The position numbers were made by a program, and so were the translations under genes. A stretch of 64,000 nt of DNA from Hyphomicrobiales bacterium (lineage in GTDB: Bacteria > Pseudomonadota > Alphaproteobacteria > Rhizobiales > Rhizobiaceae). Under the pieces are notes generated by a model, which saw nothing but the letters and a program-made list of their open reading frames with translations, ran no database searches and was not told the origin of the DNA. Shown here piece by piece: positions 1 through 7,638 of the stretch. Each line of letters opens with the position of its first letter. Position 1 is the first letter of the stretch. The DNA is taken from contig UCJA01000018.1 of assembly GCA_900472675.1 (NCBI GenBank), positions 1 to 64,000 on the forward strand, given 5' to 3'.

Positions 1-12
1 GGAAGATGGGTC

Positions 13-228
13 TCAGGTCATCGCCAGGAAGCCTGTAAGGGCCGACCGATTGCCGAGGCCTTTCTGACTATCGTAGCTGCGTAAGGCTTCTTCCAGCTCC
101 CTGTCTTCATCAAGTGACGTCGCAAAAACTCTGACCAGCGGCTCAGGGAATGTGGGATTGACATAAAGCTCGCTTAATATTGGAGGCAAACCGGAGTCAG
201 CTAAGGTGGCGCCAGCTGGGTTCTTCAT
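13..228 (-). CDS. small hypothetical protein, last in the secreted-protein series
   Basis: A 71-residue protein with an acidic stretch near residues 40-48 and no signal peptide, membrane segment or motif that I recognise. I place the start at the ATG at 228, because GGGAG lies about nine bases upstream, rather than at an in-frame ATG at 249 that lacks a ribosome-binding site. It is the last same-strand frame after three secreted-protein genes (363-2645), 134 bases downstream of the YD-repeat gene, so it may be co-transcribed. A cytosolic partner or immunity role is conceivable but is only a guess from position. Whether it is a real gene is uncertain. Confidence 0.35.
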   Translation of the reverse strand: MKNPAGATLADSGLPPILSELYVNPTFPEPLVRVFATSLDEDRELEEALRSYDSQKGLGNRSALTGFLAMT

Positions 229-362
229 TCCAATTGCTCCCTGCCCCATCGTTGGGGTAATTCGTTAAACAACCTCGGTTCCTGTCAGGCCCGAGATAGC
301 GAACGTGGAATCCGGTAAGTCGTGAGCCAGACTCGTTTGCATGGGTTGCTAAGCTGAGAGAG

Positions 363-623
363 CTACGGTTGCCACCTGATGCACCCCCACGTCGATGATC
401 CCCAGGTCGCCAGTTGTGATGACTGGGCGAGAAGCAGAACGGCGGTCCTGTTGCCACTCCCGTCATAGGAATAGCCGTGGCAACGTCCGTCCGCCCCATA
501 GAACGCGGTGGCAAGCCTTCCGTCCGGATCGTATGTAAATGCCGATGTCAGCGTGGATGCGGCGACAAGCACGGTAATACCGAGAACCAGAGTTGTGATC
601 TTCACAGGCGATTGACTGCGCAT
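363..623 (-). CDS. small secreted protein with a YD (RHS-type) repeat
   Basis: An 86-residue protein. Residues 1-28 form a clear signal peptide (basic start, hydrophobic VLGITVLVAAS stretch, cleavage near TSA). The mature part begins with FTYDPDGRLATAF and a second YSYDGSGNRTAV unit, the YD-repeat signature of RHS/teneurin-type shells. The usual hundreds of repeats and the toxin domain are absent; the tail is only about 30 residues, rich in W, S and Q. The ATG at 623 has GGAGG upstream; a longer frame starting at 728 runs into the upstream gene and is not used. It follows two tandem secreted paralogues by 52 bases and probably belongs to their operon. Such one-repeat proteins are known in rhizobia, but their function is not. 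Confidence 0.7.
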   Translation of the reverse strand: MRSQSPVKITTLVLGITVLVAASTLTSAFTYDPDGRLATAFYGADGRCHGYSYDGSGNRTAVLLLAQSSQLATWGSSTWGCIRWQP

Positions 624-675
624 AATAGCCTCCGATCTCAAACCGCGTGAGTAAATTTCTATGAGCAAACGCAAG

Positions 676-1689
676 TCAGGTTGCGTCAATTCTCCACGAA
701 AGCAAGGTTCCGAGAACTCTGCTGCCAATGGGGTTGGTAATAAACACGATGTTGCTGTAACCCGCGGCGCCTAAAAACCCGGAAGCTTTTGGTGTGTCGA
801 ACAACGGTACAAAGTTCACACCGTCCTGACTGAATCCAAACGAGACCCTTGCCCCGTCGTCAGCGAGACGAAACCAGATCGGCTGCGAAAAGCCGTTTGA
901 AGAGCTGGTTACGTCGGTACCATTCAAGGTGGTGACGGAACTCCACTTTTCGACCTTCAGTATCGGCGACCGATCTGGGTTAGAGTTCACCAAAGATATG
1001 ACATGGAGCCCACCAGATCCGTCATACCAGCCCAGGCCGACACCGTTTGCCTGATCTGTGTTGCGGGTCGCAGCTATGAGGGCGGTTATTGTGTAAGGTG
1101 GAACGGGTGCCGGCCGATATCGGCCGGACAGGTTTGGTACAGCAGACGCTGGAGCGTCCAGCGTCGCGCCCACTTGGCTATCCTGCGCCACGGAGGCACC
1201 CTGATGGAGCCAACTCGTCAAGCCTGTTGCGGCCAGCGTTGGCGTGGCTGACATGATTGCGCCGTAAAGGGCCATCGACGATCGACGCGAAACCATGACC
1301 GCGGCTGCACTATAGTCCAGACTGATACCGTGTCCGGCAGTCAGGCTTCTGGCCTTCGGTAAACCGCCTGTCACACCGATCAGCAATTGCTGACCATCCA
1401 GAGGAATACCTACGAGCCCGGTCTCGTCCTGCTGCTGAATCTGGAGGCCATTTATTGGCCCAGCCGGGCTGTTTTGCTGGGTACAGTCTGCGACGGCGTT
1501 GTTGTTGGATGTCAGTTGCCCCGCATCAGCGATGCCACTAGCATTAATCTGGAAAGGCAGCACACAGTCGGCTCTCACTTCCGTGCAAAAGACCAATCCT
1601 AGAATAGCAATCCCGATAGCATAGGCTGCCGAAGTCGATATCTTCCCACGCTTGTTGTCTGTATCCGCATCTATCACTGGAGAATTCAT
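676..1689 (-). CDS. secreted protein with phage-fibre-like C-terminal domain (copy 2)
   Basis: A 337-residue paralogue of the product of the gene just upstream (1686-2645). Residues 1-40 carry an N-terminal cytoplasmic stretch and a hydrophobic signal segment. The early mature part DCVLPFQIN matches QCVLPYNIQ of the paralogue. The middle has GQQLLIGVTGGLPKA and LTAGHGISL, which resemble short motifs of phage tail fibre or collar proteins. The last ~140 residues share GLGWYDGSGGLHV, PIWFRLADDGARVSFGFSQDG and LGAAGYSNIVF-like blocks with the paralogue. The start ATG overlaps the upstream stop by four bases (ATGA) and has GGAGGG upstream, so the pair is translationally coupled. A surface adhesin or glycan-binding role is my inference; no catalytic motif is visible. 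Confidence 0.65.
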   Translation of the reverse strand: MNSPVIDADTDNKRGKISTSAAYAIGIAILGLVFCTEVRADCVLPFQINASGIADAGQLTSNNNAVADCTQQNSPAGPINGLQIQQQDETGLVGIPLDGQQLLIGVTGGLPKARSLTAGHGISLDYSAAAVMVSRRSSMALYGAIMSATPTLAATGLTSWLHQGASVAQDSQVGATLDAPASAVPNLSGRYRPAPVPPYTITALIAATRNTDQANGVGLGWYDGSGGLHVISLVNSNPDRSPILKVEKWSSVTTLNGTDVTSSSNGFSQPIWFRLADDGARVSFGFSQDGVNFVPLFDTPKASGFLGAAGYSNIVFITNPIGSRVLGTLLSWRIDAT

Positions 1690-2645
1690 TCAACCCTCCA
1701 TGACATCAACGTCCCAACAGTCTCGCCACCTTCCGGGTTAACAGTGAATATGACGTTGCTATAACCGCTCACGCCCAACCATGCCGCGCTCTTGAGTACA
1801 GAATAGAGGGTCAGATAATTGGCCCCATCCTGGCTGAATGCGAATGACAAGCTCGCTCCATCGTCAGCAATCTGCATCCATATCGGCTGGGCAAATCCAT
1901 TGAGCTGCGAACTGAAGTCATCAGAGTTCCAAGAGGTAGGGCTGTTGAGCCGGGAAACCGAAAACCGGGATGGGCCACCGTTACTGGTCGAATAACCGAA
2001 AACGTGAAGCTTCGAGGAGCCGTCATACCAACCTAGTCCGACGGTGCTGTAGGACGAACTATTCCTTGTCGCAGAAACCAGTGCCGAGATCTTGTAGGGT
2101 GGAGTCGGTGCGGCCATAGAACGAACGGCAGTGTTGGTATTTGAGCTACCCGCCGAACGGACCGACAAACCAACGTCGCTCTCATTAATTGTCGCGCTAC
2201 CCTTATTGATCCAATTTACCAATCCGGTGCTAACGACTGTTGGAGTTTCAGACATAACCTGGCGGTAAAGGCCACTGTCGACAGCTACCGATCCGTCCGC
2301 GGAAATCTGAATTTCTCCTGGCCCATTCGTTACCTGAATTCCTTGGCCTGCGGTAACCGATGCTGCTTGAGGTGGGCCGCCTGATAGACCAATCAATATC
2401 TGCCCGTCAGTCAAAGGGCCAGCGCCGCCGAAGGCGCCGTTGCCAGCATTGTACTGCACGGCATTCAAGGCTCCTCCCGGGACAACAGCATTCACACAGG
2501 TAAGGAGCGCATTGTAGTTCGCCATCACCTTGCTGGCGTCAGTCGGTTCGCCGTTTTGGATATTATAAGGTAGTACGCACTGCGCGTGGGCTGATGATGA
2601 TAACAAGGCAAGTGCAAAACAAATTCCGGCTCCTGGTCCGCGCAT
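1686..2645 (-). CDS. secreted protein with phage-fibre-like C-terminal domain (copy 1)
   Basis: A 319-residue protein, first of the tandem paralogue pair. It has a signal peptide (residues 1-22, cleavage after SAHA) and a mature start QCVLPYNIQ with two cysteines near residues 24 and 50. A central VQYNAGNGAFGGAGPLTDGQ-type segment is characteristic of phage tail-fibre stalks. The C-terminal domain of about 140 residues contains VGLGWYDGSSKLHVFGY, PIWMQIADDGASLSFAFSQDG and LGVSGYSNVIF. I use the ATG at 2645, eight bases after GAGG, not the TTG two codons upstream. It probably heads an operon running to position 13. Nothing in it suggests an enzyme; binding to a surface polymer is the most economical guess. 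Confidence 0.65.
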   Translation of the reverse strand: MRGPGAGICFALALLSSSAHAQCVLPYNIQNGEPTDASKVMANYNALLTCVNAVVPGGALNAVQYNAGNGAFGGAGPLTDGQILIGLSGGPPQAASVTAGQGIQVTNGPGEIQISADGSVAVDSGLYRQVMSETPTVVSTGLVNWINKGSATINESDVGLSVRSAGSSNTNTAVRSMAAPTPPYKISALVSATRNSSSYSTVGLGWYDGSSKLHVFGYSTSNGGPSRFSVSRLNSPTSWNSDDFSSQLNGFAQPIWMQIADDGASLSFAFSQDGANYLTLYSVLKSAAWLGVSGYSNVIFTVNPEGGETVGTLMSWRVE

Positions 2646-3197
2646 TGGCAAGCCTCAATTCTCGAGAGAAATAGAAGACACGTAGAGTTGTACCCTGTCG
2701 ACACTATGAAGCTGGCGCAACCAAAGCGAGAACGCAATGTCCCAGGCAAACCTTGGTTAATCGATTGTCAGACGTGCTCGGAGCACCATGAATACGGCGC
2801 CCAGAATGGGCTCTTTTGTCATTGGTTGTCTCATCTGGAGACGTCGAGGTACCATCGAAAGGTCGCAAGCAGCGACGATAGCGGACATAGCGACCCCATA
2901 GTTTTTGCTGCCGTCTTCTTAGTTGCAGCTAACAAATTGGATCTCAAGTCATGGCGGCACGATCCACGACTGCTTTGAGGAAGTGTGTTGCGGCCCCGGT
3001 AGGCGGTGCACAGCAGCTGGCGTCCAGTTGCTGTTGGCAAGAGCTGGATCCCGCACACGCTCGACTCTGTCGCAAACGCGCGTATGAGGTCTTGAACGGA
3101 TTCGAACCAATGGCACGCTCACCAAATGAACTAAGCCTCTGAAAAGATGGCGTAAAGCCGATCTATGGAACTTGAGGGAGTGCGCCCAGGCTAGGCG
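2646..3197. other. intergenic region, no gene recognised
   Basis: About 550 bases between the secreted-protein operon and the AbiE toxin gene. Frames in this stretch (for example 2688-2978 plus) lack ribosome-binding sites and family motifs. The one notable element is a degenerate tRNA-T-arm-like sequence at 3090-3141, listed separately. The promoter of the secreted-protein operon must lie near 2646-2760 but I cannot define it. Confidence 0.5.
3090..3141 (-). repeat. degenerate tRNA-T-arm-like element, copy 1
   Basis: On the plus strand it reads CTTGAACGGATTCGAACC followed about 20 bases later by AACTAAGC. The complement GGTTCGAATCC is the classic tRNA T-loop. The flanking stems pair poorly and no complete cloverleaf can be drawn, so this is not a functional tRNA. 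A similar element sits on the far side of the AbiE genes (5308-5357) and a third at 25972-26030. It may be a remnant attachment site. Confidence 0.4.
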
Positions 3198-4085
3198 TTA
3201 GGCGCAAACTTTCTTCAGGAGCGTCGATATGAGATCGGAAACCTCACGCTGCCGGAGAATACGGGTGTCGCGATCGGTGTCTTCTCCCAATTCGAATTTC
3301 GCCACCGCGACAGCACCATCCTTGGTGAAGCCTTCGGTCCGCTCGTCATCAACGAAGTGCTGAGCCAACAAAGTCAGGCTCTCGGCGATAACCTCCTTGT
3401 GTTTACCACCAAGCGCTTTCACGAATTCGTCTGCGGCCGCATCGACGCTACCATCATAATGCTCGATGCAGTAGACGAGGTCATGGGCGTCTTTTCGCTC
3501 GGCTCGCTGGTTGAAGGCATAAGCTTTCAGGCAAACGAACGCCACCAGGTCAGCATAGTGGAGGTCGACCGTTGCAACGCCGTCGTCCCCGAGAAGCTCG
3601 GCCGAGATCTTTCGCGTTTTATGATGATCGAAGACAATTGCCGAATGCGGGATGTTCATGGCCGATACGCTGCCTTCCGTGGGCAACTCAACGACCTTGC
3701 CGCCTGACTTGTCAGGATCATCGGCGAGGAGTTCGATTGCGACCTTCGTACCACCCGTCCTGATCTCCCAGCGCCAAGAGACAGACTGCCCCTTCGTGTT
3801 TGTGCCGCGCGTTAATCCGAGTTTTTTGAAATTGTCTTCAAGGCTATGGTAAGCCTCCGTTTCGTTGAGCATCTGAAGCTGGATGACGACGTCGACATCG
3901 CCCGTTCCTGCGTGTGCCGGAATTTCGGGAGGCTTCCTCTCGATAAGATAGCGAGGCGTCAAACCACCCACCAGGAAGATGGAGTCACGCCATGGCCCCA
4001 ACCCTCGAAGAAGCGTGACCAGGACCCGTTCGCAGTTCTCAGTGACCTGATTGCTGTATCCCTCGGCGGTCGACGGTTTCGTCAT
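3198..4085 (-). CDS. AbiEii-type nucleotidyltransferase toxin of a type IV toxin-antitoxin pair
   Basis: A 295-residue protein of the nucleotidyltransferase fold. LVGG at residues 38-41 and the metal-binding DVD in GTGDVDVV (60-67) form the nucleotidyltransferase active site. LKAYAFNQR followed by KDAHDL (186-203) matches the conserved R-x-K-D-x-x-D-L region of AbiEii toxins. Known AbiEii enzymes transfer nucleotides, in some cases onto tRNA acceptor stems, and stop growth during phage infection; the target here is unknown. The gene starts one base after the stop of the antitoxin gene and has its own AGGAG, so the pair is one operon. Its length is typical for the family. Confidence 0.75.
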   Translation of the reverse strand: MTKPSTAEGYSNQVTENCERVLVTLLRGLGPWRDSIFLVGGLTPRYLIERKPPEIPAHAGTGDVDVVIQLQMLNETEAYHSLEDNFKKLGLTRGTNTKGQSVSWRWEIRTGGTKVAIELLADDPDKSGGKVVELPTEGSVSAMNIPHSAIVFDHHKTRKISAELLGDDGVATVDLHYADLVAFVCLKAYAFNQRAERKDAHDLVYCIEHYDGSVDAAADEFVKALGGKHKEVIAESLTLLAQHFVDDERTEGFTKDGAVAVAKFELGEDTDRDTRILRQREVSDLISTLLKKVCA

Positions 4086-4086
4086 C

Positions 4087-5181
4087 TCAGACTCCTAAAA
4101 CTTCTTTTCTAAGGTGTTCGGCCATATCCCTTGATCGCCCCTCGCCTCGCAAGAGGTCCAGATAGACCTGCAGGGGGCTCGCAAGCCAAAGTCCTGCCCG
4201 CTTCTCTTTGAAAAGAAACTCAGTTCGGGACGGCGTCTCGATCACGTCGAGATTTGCACCTTCCGTCACAGCTCGGACATCAAGATGCTCCAGAACGATG
4301 TCTGTCTTTTCACCAGGCGCCATACGGCAAGCTATGCGATTGATAGATGAAAGGTAGGGCGAATATTCTTGTGCAGCCCTGTTTTGGGTAAGCACATACT
4401 CGGCGCCAAGAGCCTCGCATTCAGCTTCCAGCTTGTTTGCAATAGTGTCGGCACCTTTACCAGGAACGTAGAAGCGCCGGCGTTTGTACCGCGGCCCCTC
4501 TTCCACATGGCGAGCCCAGCTGTCGAGTAATGAGGTGGTGTCCGACAGGCGCCGTTCTTTATTTGGGCCATTGCCGCGAGCAGACACCCATTCCAGGCGC
4601 TCCAGCGCTCTAAGTGTTTCTGAAGCGGTTCCGAACGATACCTTCGCCCGCTCTGCCAGCTCGCTGACGCCGAACCAGTCTCCGTGATCCAGAACCAGGG
4701 CATGCAAGATCTGGGAGCGCTTCCCCGTAAACAGGGATCCAATCGTTCGTTCCCCAGACTTCGGGACGGGGCGCTCGATGTCGAGGTAGGCGCCTGGTGC
4801 TGGCACAAAGAGGCTTCCGCCACCATCGAAGTATCCAACCCCCTCCTCTCGAAGCAGCTGGCGAGCGCCAACCGATATGGAGCTTGCTGCGAGAACGGGC
4901 ACGACAGTCTCAACGCGCCTTGCTTCGGCGTCTTTCTTGGCAGCGAGGAGGCGCCATATCGCCTCGCGGACATCACGAGGATATACGACGGACTTGCACT
5001 CGACGATCAAGACGATGCCTTTGCCGGCTACATCGGCCTCCACTGCAGCGTCTAGGTATAGGTGACGGCCGAAACCGGGCTCGGTTTCAACATGGGAAAC
5101 CGTGACATGCGGCAGCCCTTCAAGCGTTTCAACGAGCGCATTGATCGCTTTTGTCGCACGGTCCCCCTCGCTTAACTCCAT
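4087..5181 (-). CDS. AbiEi-family antitoxin with an endonuclease-like N-terminal region
   Basis: A 364-residue protein, longer than the ~200-280 residues of classical AbiEi antitoxins. Residues 30-70 contain D44 and D50 followed by IVLIVECK with E61 and K63, a spacing reminiscent of a PD-(D/E)xK nuclease core. Residues ~155-200 form a winged helix-turn-helix (GVSELAERAKVSFGTASETL). The C-terminal ~150 residues resemble the AbiEi C-terminal domain. AbiEi proteins neutralise the toxin without direct binding (type IV) and repress their own promoter through inverted repeats. Two such palindromes lie directly upstream (5192-5211 and 5246-5267). Whether the nuclease-like core is catalytic cannot be told from sequence. 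Confidence 0.7.
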   Translation of the reverse strand: MELSEGDRATKAINALVETLEGLPHVTVSHVETEPGFGRHLYLDAAVEADVAGKGIVLIVECKSVVYPRDVREAIWRLLAAKKDAEARRVETVVPVLAASSISVGARQLLREEGVGYFDGGGSLFVPAPGAYLDIERPVPKSGERTIGSLFTGKRSQILHALVLDHGDWFGVSELAERAKVSFGTASETLRALERLEWVSARGNGPNKERRLSDTTSLLDSWARHVEEGPRYKRRRFYVPGKGADTIANKLEAECEALGAEYVLTQNRAAQEYSPYLSSINRIACRMAPGEKTDIVLEHLDVRAVTEGANLDVIETPSRTEFLFKEKRAGLWLASPLQVYLDLLRGEGRSRDMAEHLRKEVLGV

Positions 5182-5191
5182 TGTTTTACCT

Positions 5192-5211
5192 TTTTCACTG
5201 CAGAGTGAAAA
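5192..5211. promoter_or_regulatory. proximal operator palindrome of the abiE operon
   Basis: Inverted repeat TTTTCACT-GCAG-AGTGAAAA, eleven bases upstream of the AbiEi start codon. It shares TTTTCACTGC with the distal palindrome at 5246-5267. Centre-to-centre spacing is 55 bases, about five helical turns, so both sites face the same side of DNA. This agrees with the known autorepression of AbiEi antitoxins on paired inverted repeats. Confidence 0.7.
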
Positions 5212-5245
5212 TTCAATAAATCATCTAATATTCGATGTCACGGCA

Positions 5246-5267
5246 ATTTTCACTGCGCAGTGAAAAT
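5246..5267. promoter_or_regulatory. distal operator palindrome of the abiE operon
   Basis: A perfect 22-base palindrome whose left half is ATTTTCACTGC. It matches the proximal site in its outer eight bases and in the GC centre. It lies 65 bases upstream of the AbiEi start codon and probably overlaps the promoter. Confidence 0.7.
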
Positions 5268-5307
5268 ACGTGTTATACAAGCGCATTTCGCCATTCCCGC
5301 TCTTACG

Positions 5308-5357
5308 CCTTGAAAGGATTCGAACCAATATCCACCGCTCCGATACACTAAGCTGCT
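5308..5357 (-). repeat. degenerate tRNA-T-arm-like element, copy 2
   Basis: Plus strand reads CCTTGAAAGGATTCGAACC and, about 20 bases on, ACACTAAGCTGCTG. It aligns with the element at 3090-3141 (shared GGATTCGAACCAAT and ACTAAGC blocks at nearly the same spacing), in the same orientation, so the two flank the abiE pair as imperfect direct repeats. No complete tRNA can be folded. Confidence 0.4.
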
Positions 5358-5406
5358 GTAATTTTTATACTCAGCGTGGAAAGGTCGGTCGCGACACATG
5401 GGTCCA

Positions 5407-5796
5407 TCATCGTTTTACGGCAACACATTTCACCTCAGCGAGGAGTCCTTGGTGCGCGAGCTCAGAGACACCTATCCGGGTCCATGCATAGGTTCCCTTC
5501 GGGAAAACCTCGTTTTTGACAGTCCGGAACACGTCCATGTGCTTGGACATTTCGACATGATAGCTTGTCATTTCCACAATGTCATCGAACGTGCAATGAG
5601 CGGCTTCGAGGACAACCCGTAAATTGTCCCACATAGCTCTGAATTGCTCTAAAGGATCGTGAATGATGTTGAGATCCTTGGTCCGCCCAACTTGGCCGAC
5701 GACGTAGATTGTGTCTCCGACTTTAACCGCGGGAGCATAGCCTGCTCGGCTGACGATCTCCTGCATCTCGTCGGGTATAATGATCTCTCGATCCAT
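5407..5796 (-). CDS. RidA family protein (enamine/imine deaminase type)
   Basis: A 129-residue RidA/YjgF-family protein. Family features are AGYAPAVKVGDTIYVVGQVG at the N-terminal strand, the middle EQFRAMWDNLRVVLEAA helix, and YAWTRIGVSELA with the substrate-carboxylate-binding arginine before the C-terminal VKCVAV strand. RidA members hydrolyse reactive 2-aminoacrylate-type enamines; members outside the core RidA subfamily often act on catabolic intermediates. I start at the ATG at 5796, preceded by GAGGAC, not at an ATG twelve codons upstream without a site. It stands alone next to the AbiE module, downstream of the hairpin at 5961-5993 that ends the preceding operon. Confidence 0.85.
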   Translation of the reverse strand: MDREIIIPDEMQEIVSRAGYAPAVKVGDTIYVVGQVGRTKDLNIIHDPLEQFRAMWDNLRVVLEAAHCTFDDIVEMTSYHVEMSKHMDVFRTVKNEVFPKGTYAWTRIGVSELAHQGLLAEVKCVAVKR

Positions 5797-5954
5797 AATG
5801 GTCCTCGCAATCTTTGCTGGTTGCTGCGGCACTGATACAATCGTCGCGAATTTTCAAGCGCCGCTGGATGAAAAAGTACAAGCGGTCAGCGATGTCGGAC
5901 AGTCCTTCACTTCGCTCACCGGCACGGCTCTTGCCCGGGCGCAGTTACGTGTCT

Positions 5955-5993
5955 CAAAATAGCTGGGTCACGTCTCCCGGATGTGGCCCAGCT
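5955..5993 (-). terminator. candidate rho-independent terminator of the 6.0-9.95 kb operon
   Basis: On the minus strand an 11-base-pair stem (plus-strand arms AGCTGGGTCAC at 5961-5971 and GTGGCCCAGCT at 5983-5993, one G-U pair) with an 11-base loop is followed by ATTTTGA. It lies about 50 bases beyond the stop codon of the alpha/beta hydrolase gene. The T-tract is short, so termination may be partial. Confidence 0.55.
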
Positions 5994-6039
5994 AGCAAGT
6001 TCATCAAGACAAGCGACTTTTGCAGAATGCATGCCGCCG

Positions 6040-6798
6040 CTACTTGGCAGCTTTGGCTGCTTCCTCGATAACCTTTGCGACCGCAGCCGCCTGCGAGATG
6101 TAGATAGCGTGGCTGCCCTCTACCTCTGTCACCGTTGAACCGGCACGCTTGTACATCCAGCGCTCAAGGTCCGGATTAATCGTCATGTCGTCTTTCGCAA
6201 CAATGCCGTAGCAAGGCTTGTCGTGCCAGGCGGCAACAGGCACCAGCGCACCAGTGGCAGCAACGGCAACAGGCATCTGAGAGTGGGCCATGAACTCGCC
6301 CAGATCCTTGGGCAGATCCGCCCCGAAATCAGCCGCGAACTTTGCCGGGTCGATAAGCAGGAAGCCATCCTTTGTCGGCTTGATATCATTGGTGGGTGAC
6401 GGCATCGATTGGAGCAGTTGTGCGGTGCTTTCGCCCTTTTCGGGCTGCAGTGCCGCAACATAGACAAGTGCCTTGACCTTGGGATCATTACCTGCTGCCG
6501 TGATGATCGTGCCCCCATAGCTGTGGCCGACGAGAACGACGTCCCCGTCCTGTTGATCAAGCACGCTCTTCGTGGCTGCAACGTCCTGATCCAGGCTTGT
6601 CAGTGGCTGCTGGACGATGCTGACATGATAGCCGTCGCGGGTCAGGATGTCATAAACGCCGCGCCAGCCCGAACCATCTACGAGCGCGCCATGGACAAGC
6701 ACGATGTTGCGCGCCTCCGCTAAGGCTGGGGCTGTTAGGACAGCAGAAGACAAAAGCGCGGCAATGAGGCCAACGGCCGCTTTACTGAAGTTGGACAT
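6040..6798 (-). CDS. periplasmic alpha/beta hydrolase
   Basis: A 252-residue secreted alpha/beta-hydrolase. Residues 1-25 are a signal peptide ending near APALAE. NIVLVHGALVDGSGW gives the oxyanion-hole region, and GHSYGG carries the nucleophile serine. Acid and histidine follow in KDDMTINPD and VEGSHAIYIS near the C-terminus. It is a clear paralogue of the protein at 24956-25741, which has the same VFVHG, GHSFGG and DRTINPDLQRF blocks. The ATG at 6798 has AAGGAA upstream; the longer frame from 6891 is rejected. It is the last gene of a five-gene minus-strand operon and is followed by a hairpin terminator. The substrate is unknown; the family includes esterases of plant-volatile type. Confidence 0.8.
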   Translation of the reverse strand: MSNFSKAAVGLIAALLSSAVLTAPALAEARNIVLVHGALVDGSGWRGVYDILTRDGYHVSIVQQPLTSLDQDVAATKSVLDQQDGDVVLVGHSYGGTIITAAGNDPKVKALVYVAALQPEKGESTAQLLQSMPSPTNDIKPTKDGFLLIDPAKFAADFGADLPKDLGEFMAHSQMPVAVAATGALVPVAAWHDKPCYGIVAKDDMTINPDLERWMYKRAGSTVTEVEGSHAIYISQAAAVAKVIEEAAKAAK

Positions 6799-6903
6799 GG
6801 TCGGTAGTTCCTTGAGTTTTGTGCGTGGAATTGCGGAGGCTTTGAAAGCGCTGAATGACATGTCTCTCCTGGTCCAGGGAGCGATGGACATGATCGCTTG
6901 CGC

Positions 6904-7638
6904 TTACTGCTTGACTACAATTGGCGCCTTGATCGGCACGCGTTCATAGAGGTCGATAATGTCCTGGTTGAGCAGGCGCACACAGCCGGACGAAACGGCC
7001 TTGCCAATCGAGCGCCATTCCGGATTGCCGTGCAAACGATAGAGTGTATCTTGGCCGCCGGAGTAGATGTAGAGCGCACGCGCCCCCAGCGGGTTTTTCA
7101 GGCCCGGCTCCATGCCGCCATTCTCGATCGAATATTTGGCCAATTCCGGCTGGCGGGCAACCATCTCGTTCGGCGGCTTCCAACGCGGCCATTTCTGACG
7201 CCACTGAATGATGCCGTTACCCTGCCAGGCAAAGCCATCGCGCCCGATCCCGACGCCATAGCGCATCGCGGTCCCGCCCGGCTGGACGAGATATAGGAAG
7301 CGGGAGGGGGTGTCGACGACGATCGTGCCGGGCGCCTCGCCAGTCGGGTCGAGGACCTGCTGGCGATAGTAGCGCGGATCGATCTGCTTGTAGGGAACCG
7401 CCGGGATCAGAAAGCCGCCATCCTCGGTAGGACCGTACATGACAGCCAGTTCGGCATCTGTCGGCGCAGGAGCGATGTGGACAGGGCCGATCGGATCCTG
7501 GAGAGGCGTCGACTGTCGCCCCACCATCCGGCTCTTGCCGGCGGTGGAGACGCACCCTGCCAGGGCCGAGACCGCAGCCATCACCGAAAGCGACAGGAGG
7601 CTGCGGCGGGATAACGAGGTATCAAAGCTCACGCTCAT
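6904..7638 (-). CDS. L,D-transpeptidase (YkuD domain), putative lipoprotein
   Basis: A 244-residue cell-envelope enzyme that would form 3-3 peptidoglycan cross-links or attach proteins to peptidoglycan. A hydrophobic leader with RR at residues 11-12 ends in a lipobox, LAGC, with C29 as lipidation site. The YkuD catalytic domain covers about residues 105-240, with RLHGNPEW and the active-site SSGCVRLLNQD. This arrangement (alpha-proteobacterial ErfK/YbiS/YcfS/YnhG type) is common in rhizobia. Its ATG overlaps the stop of the VOC gene by four bases, so it is co-translated with it, an odd partnership for a wall enzyme among catabolic genes. Confidence 0.85.
   Translation of the reverse strand: MSVSFDTSLSRRSLLSLSVMAAVSALAGCVSTAGKSRMVGRQSTPLQDPIGPVHIAPAPTDAELAVMYGPTEDGGFLIPAVPYKQIDPRYYRQQVLDPTGEAPGTIVVDTPSRFLYLVQPGGTAMRYGVGIGRDGFAWQGNGIIQWRQKWPRWKPPNEMVARQPELAKYSIENGGMEPGLKNPLGARALYIYSGGQDTLYRLHGNPEWRSIGKAVSSGCVRLLNQDIIDLYERVPIKAPIVVKQ

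Noticed and set aside
3090..3141. A functional tRNA gene
   Set aside because: The T-loop pattern GGTTCGAATCC is present but stems do not pair and no anticodon arm of normal geometry can be drawn; the same is true for 5308-5357 and 25972-26030.
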